DNA of 5,247 nucleotides, taken from Ignavibacteria bacterium. GTDB lineage: Bacteria > Bacteroidota > Ignavibacteria > Tepidaquicellales > OLB5. The notes under the pieces were generated by a model. It was given only the letters and a program-made list of their open reading frames with translations. It did no database searches and had not been told where the DNA came from. Position numbers and translations under genes: made by a program. Shown here one piece after another: positions 1 through 5,247 of the stretch. The stretch is taken from assembly GCA_026417195.1 (NCBI GenBank), contig JAOADS010000150.1:1-5247 (forward strand), written 5' to 3'. Every line of letters starts with the position of its first letter. Positions within the stretch are counted from its first letter, which is position 1.

Positions 1-213
1 AGCATAGTGTTACTGCTTCTCAGAAAGAAAATTAAAAATACAGAACTGAAATATATCAGAAACTCTTCAGTTGTAATTCTTATACTGAACATTCTGAACT
101 TCGTTATCCTGAATCTCGTTCACGGTTACTATGAATTAACCATACTGGGACTTCTTCTTTTCCTCTCTGCTTTTATATCTTCACATATCAAAACCAAATC
201 CGATGAAGTCTGA
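1..213 (+). CDS. C-terminal fragment of an unidentified membrane protein
   Basis: The reading frame is open from the first base of the window to a TGA at 211-213. A GTG at position 7 could be read as a start, but the frame continues past it to the window edge, so this is most likely the tail of a longer gene. The roughly 70 visible residues contain a basic stretch (RKKIKNTELKYIR), then two hydrophobic segments (about VVILILNILNFVILNLV and LTILGLLLFLSAFISS), then a short charged end. This fits the last two membrane helices of an integral membrane protein. I cannot name the family from this piece. The gene overlaps the cyclase gene downstream by 11 bases, so it is probably part of the same operon. 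From pathway logic, candidates are a CruF-type carotenoid hydratase or a UbiA-type prenyltransferase/lycopene elongase; neither is shown by a motif here. Confidence 0.6.
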   Translation, partial: SIVLLLLRKKIKNTELKYIRNSSVVILILNILNFVILNLVHGYYELTILGLLLFLSAFISSHIKTKSDEV

Positions 214-514
214 ATATTTCATAGTCCTGATTTGTTGTATCATAGTTCCACTTATGAAAAGCTTTAGCAGGGAAATTAATTTTTACAGAAACCCTGCCTC
301 ACTTGTTATTTCAATAGCTCTTCCGTTCTTTATTTTCATATTATGGGACATTTATGCAACCAGCCGAGGTCACTGGGATTTCAACCCTGATTACATCACT
401 GGTTACAGAATATATAATTTACCAATTGAAGAAGTTCTATTTTTTATTGTTATCCCGTTTTGCGGACTTTTTACATGGGAAGTTGTAAAATATTTTTATA
501 AAAAAAGCTCATGA
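203..514 (+). CDS. crtYc: Lycopene cyclase subunit CrtYc (heterodimeric, membrane type)
   Basis: This 103-residue protein is one half of the two-subunit lycopene cyclase of the CrtYc/CrtYd (CarR-domain) family, which is unrelated to the flavoprotein CrtY/CrtL cyclases. It would act in the cytoplasmic membrane with the next gene product, forming beta (or, in CrtYe/f relatives, epsilon) rings on lycopene. Three hydrophobic segments are visible at about residues 4-20, 32-48 and 75-95. The family signature is present: an acidic W-D at 48-49, GHWDFN at 56-61, a Y-x-x-G turn, and PIEE at 74-77 leading into a phenylalanine-rich helix. The length is normal for a single domain. The ATG lies inside the end of the preceding gene (11-base overlap) and has no clear Shine-Dalgarno sequence. 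A later in-frame ATG at 254 would remove most of the first helix and is less likely. The stop overlaps the next start as ATGA. Ring type and substrate (C40 or C50) cannot be read from sequence alone. Confidence 0.88.
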   Translation: MKSEYFIVLICCIIVPLMKSFSREINFYRNPASLVISIALPFFIFILWDIYATSRGHWDFNPDYITGYRIYNLPIEEVLFFIVIPFCGLFTWEVVKYFYKKSS

Positions 515-816
515 AGGAATATACTCTGATAGCTGTTACATCTGTCATTGTAGTTATTATCTTTGATCTGGTAATACTTAAAACAAAGTTAGTTAAGGAG
601 AAAAAGTTCTGGATATTCTGGGCTGTTATGTTTATGCTCCTTATAATAGTAAACGGATATCTTACGTGGAGACCTATTGTAACCTATAACAGTAATTTTT
701 TTATGAACATCAGGTTCTTCACCATACCGCTTGAAGATTTTCTCTTTGGTTTCAGCCTCATCAGCTCCAATATCATTTTAAGGGAATTTTACGAAAGAAT
801 ATGCCTAAGAAAGTAA
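511..816 (+). CDS. crtYd: Lycopene cyclase subunit CrtYd (heterodimeric, membrane type)
   Basis: This 101-residue membrane protein is the second half of the split lycopene cyclase. Hydrophobic segments lie at about residues 4-23, 33-50 and 73-90. The central signature NGYLTWRPIVTYN (48-60) followed by an asparagine/arginine stretch and PLED (73-76) is the equivalent of the PIEE region in the partner subunit; these acidic residues are thought to be needed for cyclisation. In archaea and fungi the two domains are fused into one polypeptide, while actinobacteria and some other bacteria keep two genes as here. It starts on the ATG that overlaps the crtYc stop by 4 bases, a classic translational-coupling arrangement, and its 3' end overlaps the desaturase gene by 16 bases. 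It could equally be named crtYf if the enzyme works on a C50 substrate. Confidence 0.87.
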   Translation: MKEYTLIAVTSVIVVIIFDLVILKTKLVKEKKFWIFWAVMFMLLIIVNGYLTWRPIVTYNSNFFMNIRFFTIPLEDFLFGFSLISSNIILREFYERICLRK

Positions 817-2282
817 TAATCATAGGCAGTGGTTTCGGAGGGCTTGCATCAGCTATAAGGTTAGCAGCTAAAGGCTATGATGTTGAAATATTTGAAAAAA
901 GAGATAAACCAGGAGGCAGAGCCTATGTTTACGAAATAAACGGATTCCGCTTTGACGGAGGACCTACTGTTATTACCGCTCCATTTCTTATAAAGGAGTT
1001 ATTTGAGTTAACAGGAAAAAATTATCAGAATTACTTCCGTCTTACAGAACTGAACCCATTTTACAGGATCTTTAACTATGAAAAGAAATTTTTTGATTAC
1101 AATTCAGATGAAAATTTTATACTGGATCAGATAGGTAAGTTCTCAGATTCAGACAAGGACGCGTACAGGAAGTTCATTGAAACAACAAAGGCAATATTTC
1201 AGAAAGGTTTTGTTGAACTTGCTGACAAGCCTTTTCTCAGACTCTCTGATATGATAAAAATAGTTCCTGACCTGATTAAACTCCAGTCATATAAAAGTGT
1301 TTACCGTTATGTATCTGGTTTCATAAAGAACGATTTTCTCAGGCAGTGTTTCTCATTTCATCCCTTGCTTGTAGGAGGTAATCCCTTTGACGCAACTTCA
1401 ATTTATACACTGATACATTATCTGGAAAGAAAATGGGGGATTCATTATGCAATTGGCGGGACCGGAGCAGTGGTAAATTCACTTGTTAAATTGTTTGAAG
1501 AATGCGGAGGAAAGATAAATTACTGCTCTGAAGTAAGTAAGGTTGAAATCAGAAACAGCAAAGCAGCAGGAGTGAAACTTAAATCAGGTGAGTTCGTGCA
1601 GGCAGATTATATCGTCTCCAATGCAGATGTAGCATTTACATATATGAAACTCATCGATCCCGAATATAGGAATAAATACAGTGACAGGAAACTCAGGAGG
1701 ATGAAATACAGTATGTCCTTGTTTGTAATTTACTTCGGAACAAGGAAACGTTACACAGATTCGGGTCTTTCACATCATAATATAATACTTGGCAAAAGAT
1801 ACAGAGAGCTTATTGAAGATATATTCAAACGTAAGATTTTAGCTGATGATTTTTCATTATATTTGCATATGCCAACAATAACCGACAGCACAATAGCACC
1901 TGAAGGCTGCGAATCATTCTATGTTCTCTCTCCGGTTCCTCACCTTGAGTCAGGAGTTAACTGGCTGGAAGTAGCTAAACCTTACAGAGACAGAATTATG
2001 AATTTCCTTGAAGAAAACTACCTGCCTGGCCTTCAGGATAATATTATAGCTGAACATTATATTGATCCTTTACATTTTCAGAACGAACTGAACAGTTACC
2101 TCGGATCAGCTTTTTCTGTCGAGCCGATATTAACCCAGTCTGCCTGGTTCAGACCACATAACAGATCAGAAGATATAGAGAATCTTTATTTCACCGGGGC
2201 TGGAACACATCCGGGTGCGGGGCTGCCCGGTGTACTTTCGTCAGCTAAGATAGTGGAAAAACTTATATGTTCAAATGACTGA
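801..2282 (+). CDS. crtI: Phytoene desaturase, CrtI family
   Basis: This 493-residue FAD enzyme is predicted to introduce double bonds into phytoene to give lycopene, working at the membrane surface. The N-terminus holds a Rossmann dinucleotide fold: GSGFGG at 9-14, a glutamate ending the second strand (E32), then PGGR at 37-40 and FDGGPTVIT at 51-59, a typical CrtI block. The mid-region FHPLLVGGNPF (186-196) followed by an LERKWGI segment (208-214) and GGTGAVV (219-225) is characteristic of true phytoene desaturases. The C-terminus has the bacterial-type phytoene dehydrogenase signature, LYFTGAGTHPGAGLPGV (about 462-478), which contributes to FAD binding. The length is normal (about 490-510). 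The start is fixed by the Rossmann motif, which needs Met1 close by. It overlaps crtYd by 16 bases and crtB by 8. The number of desaturation steps (three giving neurosporene, four giving lycopene) cannot be decided here; lycopene is inferred from the neighbouring cyclase genes. Confidence 0.95.
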   Translation: MPKKVIIIGSGFGGLASAIRLAAKGYDVEIFEKRDKPGGRAYVYEINGFRFDGGPTVITAPFLIKELFELTGKNYQNYFRLTELNPFYRIFNYEKKFFDYNSDENFILDQIGKFSDSDKDAYRKFIETTKAIFQKGFVELADKPFLRLSDMIKIVPDLIKLQSYKSVYRYVSGFIKNDFLRQCFSFHPLLVGGNPFDATSIYTLIHYLERKWGIHYAIGGTGAVVNSLVKLFEECGGKINYCSEVSKVEIRNSKAAGVKLKSGEFVQADYIVSNADVAFTYMKLIDPEYRNKYSDRKLRRMKYSMSLFVIYFGTRKRYTDSGLSHHNIILGKRYRELIEDIFKRKILADDFSLYLHMPTITDSTIAPEGCESFYVLSPVPHLESGVNWLEVAKPYRDRIMNFLEENYLPGLQDNIIAEHYIDPLHFQNELNSYLGSAFSVEPILTQSAWFRPHNRSEDIENLYFTGAGTHPGAGLPGVLSSAKIVEKLICSND

Positions 2283-2321
2283 CCTGATCATAAAAGAAAA
2301 TTATAACCCTCTTATATGTTC
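2262..2321 (+). repeat. 11-base direct repeat at the crtI/crtB junction
   Basis: The string CTTATATGTTC occurs at 2262-2272 and again at 2311-2321, with starts 49 bases apart. The first copy encodes Leu-Ile-Cys-Ser near the crtI C-terminus; the second encodes the same four residues at positions 13-16 of CrtB, in a different frame of the window. It spans the 8-base gene overlap. It could be a trace of a small local duplication that made the overlapping ends, or chance in AT-rich DNA. No function is proposed. Confidence 0.35.
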
Positions 2322-3240
2322 TTATGAAGAGTGCAGAGCATATACAAAACGATTTGCAAAGAGTTTCTACTTTGCATCTTTTCTTCTGCCAAAAGAAAAA
2401 AGAAACGCTGCATATTCAGTTTATTCATTCTGTCGTCTTGTTGATAACATAGCAGATTCATACTGCTCTGAAAGTCCCCCAGCACTTGAAAATAAATTCT
2501 CTATTGTTCATAGATTTCTTGATGATGTTTATTCCGGAAAAGCATTTGAAGGGAAGAATTTTTCAGCTTTCGCTGAAACTGTAAGAAGATATGGAATATC
2601 CAGAAGTCTCTTTGATGAACTGATTGAAGGAGTTAAAACAGATCTCCGGAAAAATCGTTATGAAACTTTCGCAGAGCTTGAAAACTATTGTTACAAGGTT
2701 GCATCTGTTGTTGGATTGATAATGACAGAGATATTCGGATATTCGGATAAAATCGCCTTACAGTATGCAATGTATCTCGGCAAAGCAATGCAGCTTACAA
2801 ACATCCTCAGGGATATAGGCGAAGATTACAGACTTGGGAGGATCTATATCCCTAGTGAGGAACTTCAGTGCTTCGGATATTCTGAAAAAGATATAGCAGA
2901 CGGAGTTATAAATCAGAATTTCAAGATGCTTATGAAATTCAACATTGACAGAGCCCGTATGTATTATGAACTTGCCTCTCACGGAATACCATATCTTACG
3001 GATGACGGCTCAAGAACTACAGTAGTTCTCATGTTGAAAATTTATTCTGCCATACTTGATGAAATCGAAAATCACGGATATGATGTTTATTCATCAAGAA
3101 GATATGTAAAGACAATAGAAAAATTTAAAATGGCAGGATATTATTTCATCAATAAAGAAGAAAGAAAGAAATTCATCCCTCCGCGAAAATATGGTCACCA
3201 AAGAATCCGTTCTCTTTACCCCGGAATATTACCTGACTAA
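2275..3240 (+). CDS. crtB: Phytoene synthase
   Basis: This 321-residue protein belongs to the squalene/phytoene synthase family and is predicted to join two geranylgeranyl diphosphates head to head into 15-cis-phytoene, the first committed carotenoid step. The first conserved block, SFYFASFLLP (30-39), runs into a YSFCR motif and the first aspartate-rich motif DNIAD (57-61). The second block contains LGKAMQLTNILRDIGEDY (168-185) with the second aspartate-rich motif DIGED (180-184). These two motifs bind Mg2+ and the diphosphates. A YIPSEEL segment follows, as is typical. The C-terminal ENHGYDVYSSRRYV region (265-278) matches the usual end of the fold. Its placement between two carotenoid desaturases favours phytoene over squalene as product. 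The ATG at 2275 lies inside the end of crtI (8-base overlap), and the next in-frame Met is at residue 150, so this start is nearly forced. No strong Shine-Dalgarno sequence is visible. Confidence 0.95.
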   Translation: MTDLIIKENYNPLICSYEECRAYTKRFAKSFYFASFLLPKEKRNAAYSVYSFCRLVDNIADSYCSESPPALENKFSIVHRFLDDVYSGKAFEGKNFSAFAETVRRYGISRSLFDELIEGVKTDLRKNRYETFAELENYCYKVASVVGLIMTEIFGYSDKIALQYAMYLGKAMQLTNILRDIGEDYRLGRIYIPSEELQCFGYSEKDIADGVINQNFKMLMKFNIDRARMYYELASHGIPYLTDDGSRTTVVLMLKIYSAILDEIENHGYDVYSSRRYVKTIEKFKMAGYYFINKEERKKFIPPRKYGHQRIRSLYPGILPD

Positions 3241-3252
3241 ATCTTAGTTTTG
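3238..3252 (+). other. crtB stop / crtD TTG start junction, same reading frame
   Basis: The crtB TAA (3238-3240) is followed in the same frame by three sense codons (ATC TTA GTT) and the TTG start of the next gene at 3250-3252. No Shine-Dalgarno-like sequence is visible in the 9-base gap. TTG is chosen because the FAD-binding GSGIGG motif begins only seven residues later and the next in-frame Met is residue 59, which would delete that motif. Re-initiation after crtB termination is the likely mode of translation. Confidence 0.75.
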
Positions 3253-4770
3253 AAAAAAATTGCAGTAATAGGCTCTGGTATTGGAGGCTTGTCAGCTGCA
3301 TCAAGACTTGCTCATCAGGGATATGAGGTTCACATTTACGAAAAAAATTCTTACCCGGGAGGAAAAGCTTCTCAGGTAATAAAAGATAATTTCCGCTTTG
3401 ACCGTGGACCATCTCTTCTTACAATGCCTTTTGTATTAGAAGAACTGTTTAACTTCTGTCATGAGGATATAAAAAAACATATAAGTTACAAGAAACTTGA
3501 TATACTATGTAAATACTTTTTCCCTTCCGGAAACATTATAAATGCATGGTCAGATACAGAGAGATTTAAAGATGAAATTGATTCAAAAACTTCTGATACT
3601 GGAGAAAGTCTGAAGAAATATCTTGACTACTGTAGAAAAATATACGATCTCGCAGCAGATATTTTTCTCTTCCATAATCCCAGGAAACTCTCAACCTACC
3701 TCTCGCGAAGTGCCATAAAAGCCTTGCTGAACATTAACAAGATTGACATCTTCAGAACAATGGACGAAGCTAACAGATCCTTCTTCAGAGATGAGAAATT
3801 AATACAGCTTTTCAACAGGTATGCTACATATAACGGCTCAGATCCTTATAAATGCCCTGCCACACTTAACATAATCTCTCACGTGGAATATAACCTTGGG
3901 GGATATTACATTCATCCCGTAACGGAAAACAACTATCAGAAATTATCAGGTTCTCAAGTCAGATCAGGGGGTATTCATAGTCTGACGTATGCTCTTTATC
4001 AGCTGGCTCTGAAAAAAAGAGTTAAATTTCATTTCAACTCTGAAGTGAGAGAAATAACAACCTACGGAAGAAAAATCAGATCAATAAGAACAGATGATGA
4101 GATAATTCCATGTGATGTAGTTTTGTCAAACATTGATGTTTATCTGACTATGAAACTTATTGACAAGCAATGTAACTTAAACATTGAAAACAAACTTTCC
4201 TCATCTGCACTTGTTTTTTACTGGGGAGTTAAAATCACAAGCAGTGAACTTGAAATTCATAATATACTTTTCTCTCAAGACTACAGGAAAGAGTTCAGGC
4301 AGATATCAGATGAGAAAATCTACCCTGAAGATCCCACTATATACATCTACATCTCTTCAAAATTCAATCCCTCAGATGCTCCAGACGGATATGAAAACTG
4401 GTTTGTAATGATAAACACACCAGAAGTAAATCCCAATCTGAAAAACTTAAGTGAAATAAGAGAAAAAATAATCAGCAAGATAAGAAAAGTAACCGGATAC
4501 GATATAGAGAATCTGATCGTGGCTGAGGAAATAATGACTCCTTACGATCTGGAAAATTTAACAGGAAGCTACAAAGGTGCGATTTACGGCATTTCATCAA
4601 ACAACAGAACTTCAGCATTTATGCGACAGTCTTGTAAATCAAAACATATCAAAGGTCTTTATTTCTGCGGCGGAACCGTTCATCCGGGTGGAGGGATCCC
4701 GCTTGTAATAATATCCGGTAAAAATGCTGCTGATGAAATAATTCAGGATTATGGACAACTTAATTCATAG
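3250..4770 (+). CDS. crtD: CrtD-like carotenoid 3,4-desaturase (second CrtI-family enzyme)
   Basis: This 506-residue flavoprotein is a distant paralogue of the CrtI two genes upstream. FAD-binding features are GSGIGG (8-13), E31, PGGK (36-39) and FDRGPSLLTMP (50-60). Several blocks resemble the CrtD branch rather than phytoene desaturase: GPSLLTMP in place of GPTVIT, RYATYNGSDPYKCPATLN (190-207) in place of FHPLLVGGNPF, and a C-terminal GGTVHPGGGIPLV (474-486) in place of GAGTHPGAGLPGV. Known CrtD enzymes introduce a C3,4 double bond next to a 1-hydroxylated (psi) end of a carotenoid; in Bacteroidota they act in myxol- and saproxanthin-type pathways. Here the substrate would be an acyclic or monocyclic product of CrtB, CrtI and the cyclase. 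The start is a TTG, 9 bases after crtB. A segment of roughly 17 residues before GGIHSLT (about 221-239) seems longer than I expect for the family. It could instead be a second phytoene or zeta-carotene desaturase, as in organisms with paired CrtI enzymes. Confidence 0.8.
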   Translation: MKKIAVIGSGIGGLSAASRLAHQGYEVHIYEKNSYPGGKASQVIKDNFRFDRGPSLLTMPFVLEELFNFCHEDIKKHISYKKLDILCKYFFPSGNIINAWSDTERFKDEIDSKTSDTGESLKKYLDYCRKIYDLAADIFLFHNPRKLSTYLSRSAIKALLNINKIDIFRTMDEANRSFFRDEKLIQLFNRYATYNGSDPYKCPATLNIISHVEYNLGGYYIHPVTENNYQKLSGSQVRSGGIHSLTYALYQLALKKRVKFHFNSEVREITTYGRKIRSIRTDDEIIPCDVVLSNIDVYLTMKLIDKQCNLNIENKLSSSALVFYWGVKITSSELEIHNILFSQDYRKEFRQISDEKIYPEDPTIYIYISSKFNPSDAPDGYENWFVMINTPEVNPNLKNLSEIREKIISKIRKVTGYDIENLIVAEEIMTPYDLENLTGSYKGAIYGISSNNRTSAFMRQSCKSKHIKGLYFCGGTVHPGGGIPLVIISGKNAADEIIQDYGQLNS

Positions 4771-4790
4771 TCATAAAAGGTCTCCATAAA

Positions 4791-4820
4791 AAAAGCCCGT
4801 CTGAATTATAACGGGCTTTT
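4791..4820. terminator. Bidirectional Rho-independent terminator between convergent genes
   Basis: A perfect 10-base inverted repeat, AAAAGCCCGT (4791-4800) and ACGGGCTTTT (4811-4820), encloses a 10-base loop. The GC-rich core is AGCCCG/CGGGCT. On the + strand the stem ends in a four-T run about 50 bases after the crtD stop. On the minus strand the run of seven A at 4788-4794 gives a seven-U tail, about 20 bases after the end of the converging gene. It can therefore end both transcripts, with the better U-tract in the minus direction. Confidence 0.88.
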
Positions 4821-4840
4821 CATATTGTATTTCGCTATTT

Positions 4841-5247
4841 TTACTTTACAATCATCATCTTCTTTGTATCCTTAAACTCTACCGTTTCAATCGTATAGAA
4901 ATAAATTCCTGAACTCAGAGATGATGCATTAAAAGTAATTTCATAAGTCCCCGCTTTAAGACTCTGGTTTACAAGCTCTGAAACTTCTGTCCCTCTTGTG
5001 TCATAAACAGTTATCTTAACATCTGACTCTTTAGGAATATCAAATCTTATACTTGTTACAGGATTAAACGGATTGGGATAGTTCTGGTAAAGTGCAAATT
5101 TATCCGGGATATTTCTACCTATTGGTTTTATCCCGGTAATTGATCTCTCAAACTTTGATATGAATGCATCCTCACCTCCCGATAGAGTTCCCTGAAAGTA
5201 GACGCCACCGCCTGGATTATGTGTAGGAAAATCACTTGACCTAGTCA
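4841..5247 (-). CDS. C-terminal part of a secreted SBBP-repeat protein with T9SS type A sorting domain
   Basis: The minus-strand frame is open from the window edge to a TAA at 4843-4841, giving 134 visible residues; the start lies beyond the window. Residues 1-35 (SSDFP, then FQG, then GGEDAFISKF) look like the end of an SBBP (seven-bladed beta-propeller-like) repeat, in which DFP and DAF-x-x-KF are the usual anchors. After a short linker, residues 52-134 form a T9SS C-terminal domain: LYQNYPNPFNP (52-62), a VKITVYDTRG strand, LKAGTYEITF, SSLSSGIYFYTI and the terminal KKMMIVK. Such domains direct proteins through the type IX secretion system to the cell surface or medium, usually with removal of the domain. 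The protein is probably large and made of many SBBP repeats. It converges on the carotenoid operon, is separated by the shared terminator, and has no evident link to pigment synthesis. The T9SS domain call is very secure; the SBBP call is good but rests on one partial repeat. Confidence 0.9.
   Translation of the reverse strand, partial: TRSSDFPTHNPGGGVYFQGTLSGGEDAFISKFERSITGIKPIGRNIPDKFALYQNYPNPFNPVTSIRFDIPKESDVKITVYDTRGTEVSELVNQSLKAGTYEITFNASSLSSGIYFYTIETVEFKDTKKMMIVK

Noticed and set aside
7..213. A complete 68-residue small membrane protein starting at the GTG at position 7
   Set aside because: The frame stays open to the window edge and there is no ribosome-binding evidence, so a fragment of a longer gene is more likely. 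A true small protein cannot be excluded without upstream sequence.
2758..2982. 74-residue minus-strand open frame inside crtB
   Set aside because: It lies wholly within the conserved second aspartate-motif region of phytoene synthase, shows no recognisable motif and is best read as an antisense shadow.
3173..3412. 79-residue minus-strand open frame across the crtB/crtD junction
   Set aside because: It is antisense to the CrtB C-terminus and the CrtD FAD-binding motif, both strongly supported, and its translation has no recognisable features.
4184..4408. 74-residue + strand open frame inside crtD
   Set aside because: It is an alternative frame within an intact, well-supported gene, with no motif or start signal of its own.
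4771..4840. Possible small RNA or promoter in the convergent intergenic gap
   Set aside because: The gap is about 70 bases, is largely explained by the terminator hairpin and lies between two converging gene ends, so no promoter is expected and none is seen.
1..5247. CRISPR array, tRNA/rRNA, insertion sequence or attachment site
   Set aside because: I saw no regularly spaced repeats, no tRNA-like cloverleaf, no transposase motifs and no terminal inverted repeats apart from the terminator stem.

Overview
This window carries a compact carotenoid biosynthesis operon on the + strand, followed by the 3' end of a convergent gene for a large secreted protein. The DNA is AT-rich throughout. The minus-strand gene ends in a type IX secretion (T9SS) type A sorting domain with the YPNPFNP motif, joined to what looks like an SBBP beta-propeller repeat. 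That combination is typical of the Bacteroidota/Ignavibacteria side of the FCB group. An Ignavibacteria-like organism is my best guess, by inference only, since no rRNA or other marker gene is present.

Layout. 1-213: C-terminal end of a membrane protein, cut by the window edge and not identified. 203-514 and 511-816: the two small membrane subunits of a split (heterodimeric) CrtYc/CrtYd-type lycopene cyclase. 801-2282: CrtI-type phytoene desaturase. 2275-3240: phytoene synthase CrtB. 3250-4770: a second CrtI-superfamily flavoenzyme, best matched to the CrtD (carotenoid 3,4-desaturase) branch. 4791-4820: a hairpin terminator that can serve both strands. 4841-5247, minus strand: 3' end of the SBBP-repeat/T9SS protein. 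No stretch over 300 bases lacks a gene; the only real intergenic space is about 70 bases between the convergent genes and is mostly terminator.

How the genes fit together. CrtB condenses two geranylgeranyl diphosphates to phytoene. CrtI desaturates phytoene to lycopene. CrtYc+CrtYd cyclise one or both ends. The CrtD-like enzyme adds a further double bond near an acyclic, usually 1-hydroxylated, end. A cyclase together with CrtD suggests a monocyclic, asymmetric carotenoid (myxol, saproxanthin or a torulene-like family) rather than plain beta-carotene. The enzyme that would prepare the acyclic end (CruF/CrtC hydratase, or a UbiA-type elongase giving C50 carotenoids) is not seen complete; the truncated membrane gene at 1-213 is a natural candidate. 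All + strand genes overlap or nearly touch, so they are probably one transcript with translational coupling and a promoter upstream of the window.

I found no clearly undescribed system. The most interesting points are the unresolved end-group chemistry, the crtB and crtD frames separated by one stop codon plus three codons, and a CrtD segment that seems longer than usual.
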